64,000 bases of DNA from Methylobacterium haplocladii (GCF_007992175.1 NZ_BJZT01000010.1:32095-96094); one strand, 5' to 3'; positions 1 to 9,098 are shown, counted from the stretch's first letter. Numbers and translations are program-made. Notes: generated by a model not told the origin, from the letters alone.

Positions 1-2266
1 GCTCGCCGACGTTCAGCGTGATCTTCGCCTCCAGCGGGCGCGGGCTCGCAACCTCCTGCACGGGGACGCTCACCACGGCGTGCCCGCGCGCGTCCGTCGT
101 CGCCTTCTCGCCGATCTCGGCCGTCGTCGCCTCCACCGCCTCGTCGTCGAGACCGATCGAGAAGCCCTCCAGGCCCTTGATGCCGCTGCCGGTCGCCGCC
201 TGCACGGCGACCGAGCCCGAAACCTCCAGCCCCGAGCCTGGGGCGCCGTAGAGGTAGCGCGCCGCCACGTCGATCCTGGCCGCCTCGCCCTTCTTCAGGG
301 CGGGCGTCTCGGGCGTGAGGTTCACCTCCAGCCGCTCGGGCACGTAATCCTCGACGAGCCAGCTCGCCTCGCCGACGGCCGGGGCCTTCGGGTCAGTGAA
401 GGCGGTGACCCGCCATGTCCCGCGCATGGCGCCCGCCATCAGCGGCAGGGAGAGCGAACGGCCGCCGAGGCCCTCGTCGGCCACCGAAACCCGGCGATAC
501 TCGACGCCGTCGGGACGCTTCACCACGAGCGTCAGCGGCAGGCCGGCGATGGCGACACCCTGTGGGTCACGCAGCAGCGCGGTCAGTTGCACGGTCTCGC
601 CGGAGCGATAGACCCCGCGCTCGGGAAACACGAATGCCTCGGCGCCGGTCGTCACCGCGCGGCCCTTCACGCCGCGGTCGGACAGGTCGAAGGCGGCTTG
701 GTTGAGGTCGAGGAAGCCGTAATCGTCGCCGAGTTGCGCCACCACGATCCCCGGCGCCAATCCGCCCTCGCCGCGTGCGAGGCCGGCCGGGAAGCTCGCG
801 AGGCCCTTCGCGTCGGTCCTGGCGGTGGCCAGCACGTCGTTGTTCCTGGCGATCAACCGGATGTCGGCGCTGGCGACCGCCGCGGCCGAGGCGAGCGAAC
901 GGGCCAGCACGTGGACGCCGTCGCGGCCCTTGAAGGCGGTGAGGCCAAGATCCGAGACCACGAACCACTGCGTCGCCTGTTGCTCGTAGCCGCCGCCCTC
1001 GTCATCGGACGGCGAGGTGGTGCCGCTGGGCTTCGCGAGCATGAGGTAGACCCCCGGCTCCAGCTTGCCGACCGCCTCCAGCACCGGAAATGCCGTGATC
1101 GCCTCGCGGTTGACCTCGGCCTTGGCCGTGTCGAGCGTGCCCTTCCAGACCCGCACGCCCTTCTCGTCGGCGATGGTCTTGGCCGTCGAGCCGCTGAGCT
1201 GGCCCAGGAATTCCTCCGAGCGGAGCGCCGGCAGCAGCGCGCGGTCGCCGATGCGCAGCACCTCGACGTCGATTTTGGCGGCGTTGACCGAGACCAGCGG
1301 CACGCCGGATTGCCCGGTCCGCGGCAGCACGTAGTTGCGCCCGGTGAAGCGCACCTGCGGCGAGCGGTCCCGGACGTAGACCTCGTAATCGGCTGATTTC
1401 AGCAGTGTTTCGCCGACGGATGACGGCAGTCCCTGCCGCACCACGAAGGCGTAGCGCTCGCCGTGCTTGAGCCCGTCGACGCAGACCTGTTGGCCCTCGG
1501 CGGTGACCGCGGCATTGGCCGCGCCCGAGACCGCGACGAACGGCGAAAAATCGGTCTTGCGGGCGAGTTGCTCCGAGAAGGTGAAGCAGGCGCGCGGCGC
1601 GGCGGCGTCCGAATCGACCTTGTAGTCGGTGATCCGAAAACCGTGTTCTTCGCGCAGCTTTTCGTAGGCCGCGCGGGTCTCCGCAACATCCCGGATGCCG
1701 AGGCTGGCGCGATAGGCGTCGAGCGATGGCCGCCATTCGGTCTGCGCGGCATAGAGATCGCCCAAGTCGGACAGGGCTTTGGCTTCGTCCGCCGGGCTTT
1801 TCGCGCGGAGATAGGCCTGATAGGCGGCCGCCGGGGCACGCTCCTTCAGCTTCGAGCGCGAGGCGTAGTCGCCGTTTTCCTCGTCGACGCCCGCGGCGTT
1901 GGCGGTGCGGGCATAGCCGAGCCAGTTGCGCGGGTCGAACGGATCGGCGGAGACGGCCGCCGCATAGGCGTTCATCTCCGCATCGGCGTCGGCGTTCTCG
2001 GACTCGTCGGCTGCCGCGGCCTCCGCCTCCTTGCGCCACTGCGCGGCGGTCTTGCCGCCCGCCGGAGCCTCGCTGCGGAGTGTGCTTTCGAGACGCACGC
2101 CCTGGCTGGCGAGCTGCTCCTTCACATAGGATTTGGGAACGGGAGCCGTGGCGGTTCGCGCGGCCGGAACCGGAGGACGCGGCGCCTGGGCCGAGGCCGG
2201 AGCGGCAACAAGCGCGAGGACCGCGCACGCGCCGAGACGGCGCCCCAACAGGTTCATTCGCGACAT
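1..2266 (-). CDS. Alpha-2-macroglobulin family protein, N-terminal part (3' end beyond window)
   Basis: The minus-strand frame starts with ATG at 2266 (a second in-frame ATG lies at 2257) and runs off the left edge without a stop, giving 755 codons here. A signal peptide of about 25 residues ending in ASAQA is visible. Then come an acidic Ala-rich stretch and the extended MG-type beta domains of bacterial alpha-2-macroglobulins, with segments such as GVYRSGETVQLTALLRD (MG2-like) and VEDYVPERLEVNL followed by an Ala/Gly-rich MG3-like region. Known members are large periplasmic protease traps, often paired with a penicillin-binding protein gene (pbpC). The thioester region and any pbpC neighbour would lie outside the window, so trap type cannot be judged. 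It is divergently transcribed from the next gene, sharing a 269-bp spacer. Confidence 0.88.
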   Translation of the reverse strand, partial: MSRMNLLGRRLGACAVLALVAAPASAQAPRPPVPAARTATAPVPKSYVKEQLASQGVRLESTLRSEAPAGGKTAAQWRKEAEAAAADESENADADAEMNAYAAAVSADPFDPRNWLGYARTANAAGVDEENGDYASRSKLKERAPAAAYQAYLRAKSPADEAKALSDLGDLYAAQTEWRPSLDAYRASLGIRDVAETRAAYEKLREEHGFRITDYKVDSDAAAPRACFTFSEQLARKTDFSPFVAVSGAANAAVTAEGQQVCVDGLKHGERYAFVVRQGLPSSVGETLLKSADYEVYVRDRSPQVRFTGRNYVLPRTGQSGVPLVSVNAAKIDVEVLRIGDRALLPALRSEEFLGQLSGSTAKTIADEKGVRVWKGTLDTAKAEVNREAITAFPVLEAVGKLEPGVYLMLAKPSGTTSPSDDEGGGYEQQATQWFVVSDLGLTAFKGRDGVHVLARSLASAAAVASADIRLIARNNDVLATARTDAKGLASFPAGLARGEGGLAPGIVVAQLGDDYGFLDLNQAAFDLSDRGVKGRAVTTGAEAFVFPERGVYRSGETVQLTALLRDPQGVAIAGLPLTLVVKRPDGVEYRRVSVADEGLGGRSLSLPLMAGAMRGTWRVTAFTDPKAPAVGEASWLVEDYVPERLEVNLTPETPALKKGEAARIDVAARYLYGAPGSGLEVSGSVAVQAATGSGIKGLEGFSIGLDDEAVEATTAEIGEKATTDARGHAVVSVPVQEVASPRPLEAKITLNVGE

Positions 2267-2535
2267 CAGCACGTTCCACCCCGTCAGAGCCGCCGAACCG
2301 GCGGGCCGGCACGCTATCACGGCCGTTGCCGGCCGCAACGGCCGCACGAGCGCTCTTCGCTGGAGCGGATGCCGGTTCGGTATAAATGTGCGCGGCACCA
2401 TTCAGGCCGCGTATCGCCTGGACTTCGATCGCGCGACGCACTGCGATTTCCCTTGCCGCTCGGCCATGGCATCTGTCTCCGGCCGGTGCGGCAGCGTACC
2501 GGCCCGACATGAGCCCACCGGGAGACTCGACGACG

Positions 2536-3993
2536 ATGATGCAGCCTGCTCGCTTGGCCGTCCTCGGGTGGTGCTTGCTCCTGGTGCCCGCCGCGCATGC
2601 GCAGGGACCCGCGCCGGCGTTGCCCACGGCGAAACCCAGGCCGCCCGCTCCGGCTCAGCCTGCGGCCGACCCGGCCTACGAGGCGGCCCGCGCGGCGTTC
2701 GAGGCGCTGCCGGAGGCGCAGCGCCGGGCGATCCAGGATTCGCTGGTCTGGACCGGCGACTACAACGCGGTGACCGCCGGCACCTTCGGCCGCCGCACCT
2801 ACGAGGGCATCGTCGGCTGGCAGCGGCGGCAGGGTGTCGAGCCCACTGGCATCCTGACCGTCCGGGACCGCCCCGCTCTCGATGCCGCGGGCGAAGCGGT
2901 GCGAAAGTCCCTTCGCTTCACCGTCCAGGCCGATCCGGCGAGCGGCGCGGTCATCGGCGTGCCCGAGAAGCTGCTCGCACGGAAGAGCCCGCTGCCGCGC
3001 GGCACCCGTTGGCAGAGCACCGACGGCCGCGTGACCCTCGACACGACGTCCTCGCCGCCGGGCGGTACCGACCTCGACGCCCTGTTCGAGCGCGCGACCG
3101 CCGTGACGCCGGAGCGTAAGGTGACCTACAAGGTCAGGAAGCCGGACTTTCTGGTGGTGACCGGCGAGACGCCGACCGGCCGGTTCTACATCCGGCACGC
3201 GGCCGGCGCGGACGGTATCCGCGGCTTCACCATGAGCTACGACAAGACTCTAACGGCCGAGGTCGACCGGCTCGTCATCGCCGTCGCCAACAGTTTTTCG
3301 CCATTTCCGAACGCGGCTCCGGCGCCCGAGGCCACACCGAGCGCGACCCTCTCTCCCGGCGGCGCAAGGCCCGGCGCTGGTGCGCCCGCGCCGTTCGCCC
3401 CGCCGCCGCTTCCGGGCTCGGTCGCGCGTCCCGTCGCCACCGGCCTCGCCCTCGGCAATGGCCGGGTCCTGACTGCCGCAGCGGCGCTCGAAACCTGTCC
3501 GAGCCCGCTGATCGGCGGGGCTCCGGCACGGCTGACGCTTCGCGATCCAACCGGCGCCCTCGCGCTGCTGGAGGGCGGCCAGCACGCGCAGGGTGCGCAG
3601 CCGCCCGCGATCCGCGTCGAAGCACCGGCCTCCGGCGAGGCCCTCGTGGTGCTCGGCGCCGAGGCGAAGGGTGCGGCGGTGGCTCCCGGCACGGCCGGCG
3701 CCGGCAGCGTCTTCGCCCCGCTTCAACCCGGCGCCGGAGGCGCGCCGGTCCTCGACCGTTCCGGCCGCCTCGTCGGCCTCGTCGCGCGATTCCCCGCCAC
3801 CCCGCGTCTCATCGCCGGGGTGATGCCGCCGACGAGCCACGCCCTCGTCCCCGCCGGCACCATCGCCGCCTTCCTGGCGCAGGCGGGCGTGGCACCCGGA
3901 GAGCTCGCGCCCGCGCACCCGCAGGGGGCGAGCCTCGGCGCGGCGGCGGCCCCGGTGCTGGGATCGGTCGTCGCGATTTCTTGCGGGCGATAG
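2536..3993 (+). CDS. Secreted protein with peptidoglycan-binding-like region and inactive trypsin-like domain
   Basis: I chose the ATG at 2536 because GGGAG lies 8 bases upstream and a clear signal peptide follows (hydrophobic core LAVLGWCLLLVP, cut after AHA). An upstream in-frame ATG at 2509 is possible. The 485-residue protein has an N-terminal segment resembling a peptidoglycan-binding-like fold (TFGRRTYEGIVGWQRRQG), a middle domain of unknown type, a Pro/Ala-rich linker near residues 255-290, and a C-terminal trypsin-like fold. In that fold the catalytic positions look lost. The 'TAAH' histidine site reads TAAAALETC near residue 313, the DLALL aspartate site reads GALALLE, and the GxSGGP serine site reads GAGGAPVLD near residue 399. 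I infer a periplasmic pseudo-protease, perhaps a binding or scaffold protein. Confidence 0.8.
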   Translation: MMQPARLAVLGWCLLLVPAAHAQGPAPALPTAKPRPPAPAQPAADPAYEAARAAFEALPEAQRRAIQDSLVWTGDYNAVTAGTFGRRTYEGIVGWQRRQGVEPTGILTVRDRPALDAAGEAVRKSLRFTVQADPASGAVIGVPEKLLARKSPLPRGTRWQSTDGRVTLDTTSSPPGGTDLDALFERATAVTPERKVTYKVRKPDFLVVTGETPTGRFYIRHAAGADGIRGFTMSYDKTLTAEVDRLVIAVANSFSPFPNAAPAPEATPSATLSPGGARPGAGAPAPFAPPPLPGSVARPVATGLALGNGRVLTAAAALETCPSPLIGGAPARLTLRDPTGALALLEGGQHAQGAQPPAIRVEAPASGEALVVLGAEAKGAAVAPGTAGAGSVFAPLQPGAGGAPVLDRSGRLVGLVARFPATPRLIAGVMPPTSHALVPAGTIAAFLAQAGVAPGELAPAHPQGASLGAAAAPVLGSVVAISCGR

Positions 3994-3996
3994 GGC

Positions 3997-4015
3997 GGCG
4001 ATCGATAAGATCGCC
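3997..4015 (+). terminator. Weak hairpin after the pseudo-protease gene
   Basis: GGCGATC and GATCGCC form a perfect 7-bp stem around a 5-base loop, starting 4 bases after the TAG stop. No T-run follows, so it is at best a weak or Rho-assisted terminator. Confidence 0.25.
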
Positions 4016-4041
4016 CACGATCAGCCTCCGGCGCGAGCTCC

Positions 4042-4968
4042 ATGCCCGAACGACGATGGACCACGGCCGACATCCCGGCGCAGGACGGCCGGCTCGCGAT
4101 CGTCACCGGCGCGACGAGCGGCATCGGATACGAAGCTGTGCTGGCGCTCGCGGGAGCCGGGGCACGGGTGGTGCTGGCGGCGCGCGATGCCGGTCGGGCC
4201 CAGCGCGCCATGGCGGCGATCCGGCGGGTGCATCCGGGTGCTGCGTTAGAATTCCAACCGCTCGATACCGCCAGCATGTCCTCCGTGCGCGCCTTCGCCG
4301 AGGCGTGGCGGGTGGAGGGGCGGCCCATCGACATCCTGCTGCTGAATGCCGGCATCGCCTGGCTGCCGCAGCGACAGGAGACCGAGGACGGGTTCGAGCG
4401 GCAACTCGCCACGAACTACCTCGGACATTTCGCCCTGACCGGTCTGCTGCTTCCGAGCTTCCGGCCCGGGCCGGCCTCGCGGATCGTCCCGGTGGCGAGC
4501 ATCGCGCACCAGCGCGGGACGCTGAACTTCGACGACCTGCAGTTCCGGGCCTACGCGGCGCGCTCCGCCTACCGGCAGTCGAAGCTCGCGATGCTGATGT
4601 TCGGGCTCGAACTCGACTGGCGGCTACGGGCGGCCGGCTCGGAGGTGCGGGCCATCCCGGTGCATCCCGGCATCACCCGCACCGCCATCATCCGCCGCGG
4701 CGGCGGGGCGAGCCCGGTGCAGCGGCTGACGGGACGGCTGCTGTTCGCCCTGCTGGGCCAATCCGCGGCGCGGGGCGCGCTGCCTCTCCTCTACGCCGCC
4801 ACCGCGCCCAAGGCGGAAGGCGGGGGCTATTATGGCCCGGACGGAATCTGGGAGGCGCGGGGGTGGCCGGCCCTGTCCCAGGTCTTCCCGCATGCACGCG
4901 ACGAGGCCGATGCGCGGCGGCTATGGACGGTGTCCGAGGCGTCGACGGGAGTGGATTTCCTGACGTGA
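4042..4968 (+). CDS. SDR family NAD(P)-dependent oxidoreductase
   Basis: This is a classical short-chain dehydrogenase of 308 residues. The Rossmann cofactor motif TGATSGIG is at residues 22-29 and NAG at 102-104. The catalytic set is complete: Asn125, Ser153, Tyr177 and Lys181 (YRQSK). Arg48 after the second beta strand (VVLAARD) suggests a preference for NADP(H). The overall pattern, with a C-terminal extension beyond about 250 residues, resembles the retinol-dehydrogenase/WW-domain-oxidoreductase-like SDR group, which reduces or oxidises hydrophobic alcohols and carbonyls. The true substrate cannot be read from the sequence. The gene stands alone, 48 bp after the preceding gene and convergent with the next one across 28 bp. 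Confidence 0.9.
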   Translation: MPERRWTTADIPAQDGRLAIVTGATSGIGYEAVLALAGAGARVVLAARDAGRAQRAMAAIRRVHPGAALEFQPLDTASMSSVRAFAEAWRVEGRPIDILLLNAGIAWLPQRQETEDGFERQLATNYLGHFALTGLLLPSFRPGPASRIVPVASIAHQRGTLNFDDLQFRAYAARSAYRQSKLAMLMFGLELDWRLRAAGSEVRAIPVHPGITRTAIIRRGGGASPVQRLTGRLLFALLGQSAARGALPLLYAATAPKAEGGGYYGPDGIWEARGWPALSQVFPHARDEADARRLWTVSEASTGVDFLT

Positions 4969-4996
4969 GCCTCCGGGCGATCGATCGAGAGGCGAG

Positions 4997-5821
4997 TCAG
5001 GCGAGGCCGAGCATGGCCCTCGCTTCGGTACAGCTCGCCGGCCGAGCGCCGTTCCGCGCGGCGATGGCGACGGCGACCCGTACGAGATCGACGTTGCCGT
5101 CCGCGAGCTGGCTCTTCGTGAGCCGGATGTTGTCCTCCAGCCCCGTGCGAATCCCGTCGGCGCCGCGCTCCAGCGCCCAGCCCATCACCGCGGTCTGGTG
5201 ACGGCCGATGCCGGCGGCGGTCCATGTCGCGTTCGGCAGGATGCGCTTCGTCTCGGCGAGAAGGATGTCGAGCAGCCGCTCCTCCGCCGGCAGCGCGTTC
5301 TGCACGCCCATCACGAACTGCACGTGCGGACGGTCATCCATCAGGCCCGCATCGACGAGCCGGCGCGCGCCGTGCAGATGCGACAGATCGAAGATCTCGA
5401 TCTCGGGCCGCACGCCCAGCGCCTTCATGCTCCCGGCCAGTTCCGTGACCAGCGCCGCCGGGTTCTCGTAGACGATCGTCGGAAAGTTCACCGAGCCGGT
5501 GGAGAGCGAGGCCATGTCCGGCCGGTGCCGGAGCGAGAGCCCCCGCGCAGCCGGATCGCGCCCGCGCCCGCCGGTGGAGAACTGCACGATCATCCCTGGA
5601 CAGTTTTCGCGGATTCCCGCCTGCACCTCGGCAAACAGATCCGGATCGGAGGAGGGCGTCTCGTCCGGGTTGCGGACATGGATGTGCACCAGCGCCGCGC
5701 CCGCCTCGTAGGCAGCCTGTGTCGACGCGATCTGCTCGGCCGGCGTCACCGGAAGCGTCGGGTTGTCGGATTTGCGCGGCACCGAACCGGTGATCGCGAC
5801 GGCGACGACGACGGGTCTCAT
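4997..5821 (-). CDS. Beta-keto acid cleavage enzyme (BKACE/Kce, DUF849 family)
   Basis: This 274-residue TIM-barrel-type protein belongs to the family that condenses a beta-keto acid with acetyl-CoA and releases acetoacetate plus a new CoA ester; the founding member acts on 3-keto-5-aminohexanoate in lysine fermentation. The zinc ligand pair is visible as HIHVR (His46, His48), and the conserved acidic ligand fits Glu229 in GIRTGLEDN. I chose the ATG at 5821 because AGGAG sits just upstream, within the last codons and stop of the preceding gene. A longer in-frame start exists but would overlap that gene. It lies 11 bp behind the dehydrogenase gene, so the two form an operon. BKACE substrates vary widely and are not predictable here. 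Confidence 0.88.
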   Translation of the reverse strand: MRPVVVAVAITGSVPRKSDNPTLPVTPAEQIASTQAAYEAGAALVHIHVRNPDETPSSDPDLFAEVQAGIRENCPGMIVQFSTGGRGRDPAARGLSLRHRPDMASLSTGSVNFPTIVYENPAALVTELAGSMKALGVRPEIEIFDLSHLHGARRLVDAGLMDDRPHVQFVMGVQNALPAEERLLDILLAETKRILPNATWTAAGIGRHQTAVMGWALERGADGIRTGLEDNIRLTKSQLADGNVDLVRVAVAIAARNGARPASCTEARAMLGLA

Positions 5822-5832
5822 CGGCTCATCTC

Positions 5833-6912
5833 CTATCCGAGCGCCTCGACGACGGCCTTCCCGCACACCGCCGTCCCCGCATTCCCCCCGAGGTCGCGCG
5901 TCCGCAGCGTGCGCTCGCTCAGCACCCGCTCGATCGCCGAGACGATCTCGGCGGCGGCGTCCTTCTCGCCGAGATGCTCCAGCATCATCGCGCCCGACCA
6001 GATCTGGCCGATCGGGTTGGCGATGCCCTGTCCGGCGATGTCCGGGGCGGAGCCGTGGACCGGCTCGAACACCGAGGGATGGTGCCGCTCGGGGTTGATG
6101 TTGCCCGAGGGCGCGATGCCGATCGTACCGGTGCAGGCCGGGCCGAGATCCGAGAGGATGTCGCCGAACAGGTTCGATGCGACGACGACGTCGAAGCGGT
6201 CCGGGTTCAGCACGAAATGCGCGGTGAGGATGTCGATGTGGTACTGGTCCCAGCGCACGTCGGGATAGTCGGACGAGACGGCGCGGACGCGCTCGTCCCA
6301 GAACGGCATCGTGATCGAGATGCCGTTCGACTTGGTGGCCGAGGTCAGATGCTTCTTCGGCCGCGACTGCGCGAGGTCGAAGGCGAAGCGCAGGATGCGG
6401 TCGGTGCCGTGGCGCGTCATCACGGTTTCCTGGATCGCGAATTCGCGCTCGGTGCCGGCAAACATGCGGCCGCCGGCATTCGAGTACTCGCCCTCGGTGT
6501 TCTCGCGGACCACCCAGAAATCGATGTCGCCCGGCTCGCGGCCGGCGAGCGGGCTCTTGACGCCCGGCATCAGGCGCACGGGGCGCAGGTTGGCGTACTG
6601 GTCGAACTCGCGCCGGAACTGGATCAGCGAGCCCCAGAGCGAGATGTGGTCGGGCACGCGCTCAGGCATGCCGACGGCGCCGAAGAAGATCGCGTCGTGG
6701 CCTTCGATCCGCGCCTTCCAATCCTCCGGCATCATGCGGCCGTGGGCTTCGTAGTAGTCGCAGGAGGCGAAATCGAACCAGTCCTGGCTCAGGGTGAAGC
6801 CGTGCCGCTTCGCGGCAGCCTCGAGGACGCGTACGCCCTCGGGCACGACCTCCTTACCGATGCCGTCGCCGGGGATCACCGCGATGCGGTAGCTGCGTGC
6901 CGTGCCGGCCAT
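5833..6912 (-). CDS. ttuC: Tartrate/D-malate dehydrogenase-type decarboxylating dehydrogenase
   Basis: This 359-residue protein belongs to the isocitrate/isopropylmalate dehydrogenase superfamily. The opening beta strand and loop IAVIPGDGIGKEV (residues 10-22), the WVVRENTEGEYS phosphate/active-site segment and the metal-binding SNLFGDILSDLGP helix are all present. The GSLIQFRREFDQYANLRPVR stretch is close to TtuC/DmlA-type enzymes, which oxidise tartrate, D-malate or related 2-hydroxy acids with NAD and Mn2+. GGAGA lies upstream of the ATG. It is the first gene of a two-gene operon with the BKACE gene, suggesting joint catabolism of a hydroxy/keto acid. The symbol is by family resemblance; D-malate dehydrogenase (dmlA) is equally possible. 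Confidence 0.85.
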   Translation of the reverse strand: MAGTARSYRIAVIPGDGIGKEVVPEGVRVLEAAAKRHGFTLSQDWFDFASCDYYEAHGRMMPEDWKARIEGHDAIFFGAVGMPERVPDHISLWGSLIQFRREFDQYANLRPVRLMPGVKSPLAGREPGDIDFWVVRENTEGEYSNAGGRMFAGTEREFAIQETVMTRHGTDRILRFAFDLAQSRPKKHLTSATKSNGISITMPFWDERVRAVSSDYPDVRWDQYHIDILTAHFVLNPDRFDVVVASNLFGDILSDLGPACTGTIGIAPSGNINPERHHPSVFEPVHGSAPDIAGQGIANPIGQIWSGAMMLEHLGEKDAAAEIVSAIERVLSERTLRTRDLGGNAGTAVCGKAVVEALG

Positions 6913-6970
6913 GTCTGGTCTCCGCGGGCGAGTGCCGTTCCCGCGGGAAGTGCCGCACGCCGGCCCGAGG

Positions 6971-8788
6971 TCAAGACGTCTCGCCGACCATCGCCTGTCG
7001 CTGGCGGTCGAGGGCGTCGCTGTAGCGGCGCAGCGTATGGCTCTCGGTGAGGAGGCCGATCACCTTTCGGCTCACCGTGCCGTCGACCACCACCAGCGCC
7101 TCGCTCTCGGTGCGGTCGAAGGTGGCCATGGCCTGCTTGGCGTTCATGTCGGCGAGCAGCACGTCGTCGACGTTGCGCACGAAGTCGGCGAGGCGGCCGT
7201 CCTCGCCGTTGCCGGCATGGGCATGGGCCTCCGGCACCAGCACGATGCCGGCATAGCGCTCGCGGGCGTCGGTCGTCACCACGCGCGAGGGCGAGCCGAG
7301 GGGGTGCTCGTGCAGAAACACGGCGAGGGGGGTGTCGAGGGGGACGGTCCGCACCTCCCGGCGCATCAGGCCGCCGACGGTGAGGTTGCGGATCCAGCCG
7401 ATGTCGTGGGCGCTGCGGATGCTCTCGCCGCGCAGGTGGAAGCGCCAGGTCGCGAAGGAGTAGCCGAAGGTCTTTCGGACGGTCAGCGAGGAGGCGATGA
7501 CCGCGACCAGCACGAGGCCGGCCAGCGGGAAGCTGCCGGTCATCTCGAGCGCCAGGAAGGTCATCGTCAGCGGGCCGCCGACGATGGCGACCGCCAGCGC
7601 GGCCATTCCGACGATGGCATAGGCCGTCGCCGTCATGGCGATGGCGTCGATGCCGGGTGCCAGCACGTAGAAGATCTTGCCGGCGAGCGCCCCGAGGAAG
7701 AGCGAGGCGAAGAACAGCCCGCCGCGAAATCCCGAGCCGATCGAGATGGCCGAGGCCGCCGCCTTGGCCACGAACAGGCCTGCGAGCGCCGCCGCACCGA
7801 GGCTCGCCCCGGAATCGGACAGGTGGAAATGCAAGGCGCCGTGCCCGCCCGAGAGTACCTGGGGCGTCGTGACGAAGGCGAGCGCACCGACGCAGAGGCC
7901 GCCCAGGGTCGGCCGCAGCGCGCCCGGCATGCCGGTCCGGCGAAAACCCTGCTCGACCAGGGTGACGCCGCGCATGACCGCCACGCCGAGGCCGGCGCAG
8001 ACGAGGCCGAGGGCGAGACAGGGCAACGTGTTCGCCACGGTGATACCGGGCCGCATGCTGCCGGCGAGGGCCCGCACGTCCACGAAGGCCGCCTGCGTCG
8101 CCAGGGCCTGCGCGACGAGGCTGCCGCAGAAGGCCGCCACCACCACCGGCGCGAGCGTGGCGATGGTGTAGGTGCCGATGATGAGTTCGTAGGCGTAGAA
8201 GGCGCCGGTGAGCGGCGAGCCGAAGGCGGCTGCGATCGCCGCGGCCGCGCCGCAGCCCACCAGGGTGCGCAGGTCCGAGCGGCGCAGGCCGAAAGCGATG
8301 CCGGCCCGCGAGGCGAGGCCGCCGGCGATCTGCGTGTAGCCGGCTTCGAGCCCGACCGAGGCGCCGCAACCGTTCGAGATCACGTTCTGGACGGCCAACG
8401 TGACGGAATCGCGCAGCGACATCCGCCCGCCATGCAGCGCATTCGCCTCGATCGGATCGATCATCGCCCTGCGGGGCTGTCCCTTTCGCCCCCGCGCCAT
8501 GGCGAGCGCCAGCAGACCGAGCAGCGCCCCACCGAGGGCCGGCCCCGCCAAGGCGAGCTCCACCGGCAATTCGGTCACGGCGCTGAGCCGGCTGCCATGC
8601 GGCAGGTGGTAGAGCGCCTCGCGCAGCACCTGCGTCACGACACCCATCGCCACGACCGCAAGGCCGCCGACGCCCCCGATCAGTGCGGCGAGCACGACGA
8701 GCCCCGCCTCGCTGCCGCGCACGAGCGCGCGCAGCCGTTCCGGAGCCTGGACCAAGCGCCGCGCAGCGCCGAGAGAGGGTGGCTTCAT
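6971..8788 (-). CDS. ClC family chloride channel/transporter with C-terminal CBS pair
   Basis: A 605-residue polytopic inner-membrane protein. About ten hydrophobic segments fill residues 25-450. The ClC helix-N-type signatures are present in diverged form: GASVGLEAG at 142-150 replaces GREGP and keeps a glutamate (Glu148) at the gating position, and GSGFRGGLFFAS corresponds to GxFxPGL. From about residue 465 a pair of CBS domains follows (VGGLMRREVRTVPLD and ALVVVDGTVSRKVIGLL). The retained gating glutamate would fit a Cl-/H+ exchanger, but transport mode cannot be decided. It is oriented with ttuC but separated by 58 bp, so it may or may not share a transcript. Confidence 0.92.
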   Translation of the reverse strand: MKPPSLGAARRLVQAPERLRALVRGSEAGLVVLAALIGGVGGLAVVAMGVVTQVLREALYHLPHGSRLSAVTELPVELALAGPALGGALLGLLALAMARGRKGQPRRAMIDPIEANALHGGRMSLRDSVTLAVQNVISNGCGASVGLEAGYTQIAGGLASRAGIAFGLRRSDLRTLVGCGAAAAIAAAFGSPLTGAFYAYELIIGTYTIATLAPVVVAAFCGSLVAQALATQAAFVDVRALAGSMRPGITVANTLPCLALGLVCAGLGVAVMRGVTLVEQGFRRTGMPGALRPTLGGLCVGALAFVTTPQVLSGGHGALHFHLSDSGASLGAAALAGLFVAKAAASAISIGSGFRGGLFFASLFLGALAGKIFYVLAPGIDAIAMTATAYAIVGMAALAVAIVGGPLTMTFLALEMTGSFPLAGLVLVAVIASSLTVRKTFGYSFATWRFHLRGESIRSAHDIGWIRNLTVGGLMRREVRTVPLDTPLAVFLHEHPLGSPSRVVTTDARERYAGIVLVPEAHAHAGNGEDGRLADFVRNVDDVLLADMNAKQAMATFDRTESEALVVVDGTVSRKVIGLLTESHTLRRYSDALDRQRQAMVGETS

Positions 8789-8948
8789 CGACGGGCGCTT
8801 TCCCCCTCCACGGCCGGGCCGCGCGAGCGGCGATGGAGAAGGGCCTACCGGGCTGCGCCCCGCCGTTCAACGCAGGAGTCGGGGGAGCCGCGATCCGTCA
8901 TCCGACCGCTTGAAAAGCGCCGGCCTGCACGATACACGCTGCCGCAGT

Positions 8949-9025
8949 GCCGCCGTAGCTCAGTTGGTTAGAGCGCTTGATTGTGGATCAAGAGGTCCCC
9001 CGTTCGAGCCGGGGCGGTGGTACCA
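8949..9025 (+). tRNA. tRNA-His (GTG anticodon)
   Basis: A full cloverleaf can be drawn. Acceptor arm 8949-8955 pairs with 9015-9021, with G-U pairs at 1-72 and 4-69. The anticodon stem CTTGA/TCAAG encloses loop TTGTGGA with anticodon GTG at 8983-8985. The T arm is CCCCG-TTCGAGC-CGGGG, and CCA is encoded at 9023-9025. Base -1 is T and the discriminator is A73 (9022), so the usual His-tRNA G-1:C73 pair is absent. That is the known alphaproteobacterial variant recognised by a divergent HisRS. Confidence 0.97.
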
Positions 9026-9045
9026 TTCAATTGTCGTGACGATGC

Positions 9046-9080
9046 AAGGGGTTGGCGCTGCGCCGGCCCCTTTTGCATTT
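9046..9080 (+). terminator. Rho-independent terminator of tRNA-His
   Basis: AAGGGG-TT-GGCGC, one loop base, GCGCC-GG-CCCCTT forms an 11-bp interrupted stem at 9046-9072. It is followed by TTGCATTTT, 20 bp after the tRNA 3' end. Confidence 0.75.
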
Positions 9081-9098
9081 TGGCTGCGGTTCAACACC

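Noticed and set aside
80..1396. 438-codon plus-strand frame
   Set aside because: Arg/Gly/Ala/His-rich with no family resemblance; it lies opposite the clear alpha-2-macroglobulin frame.
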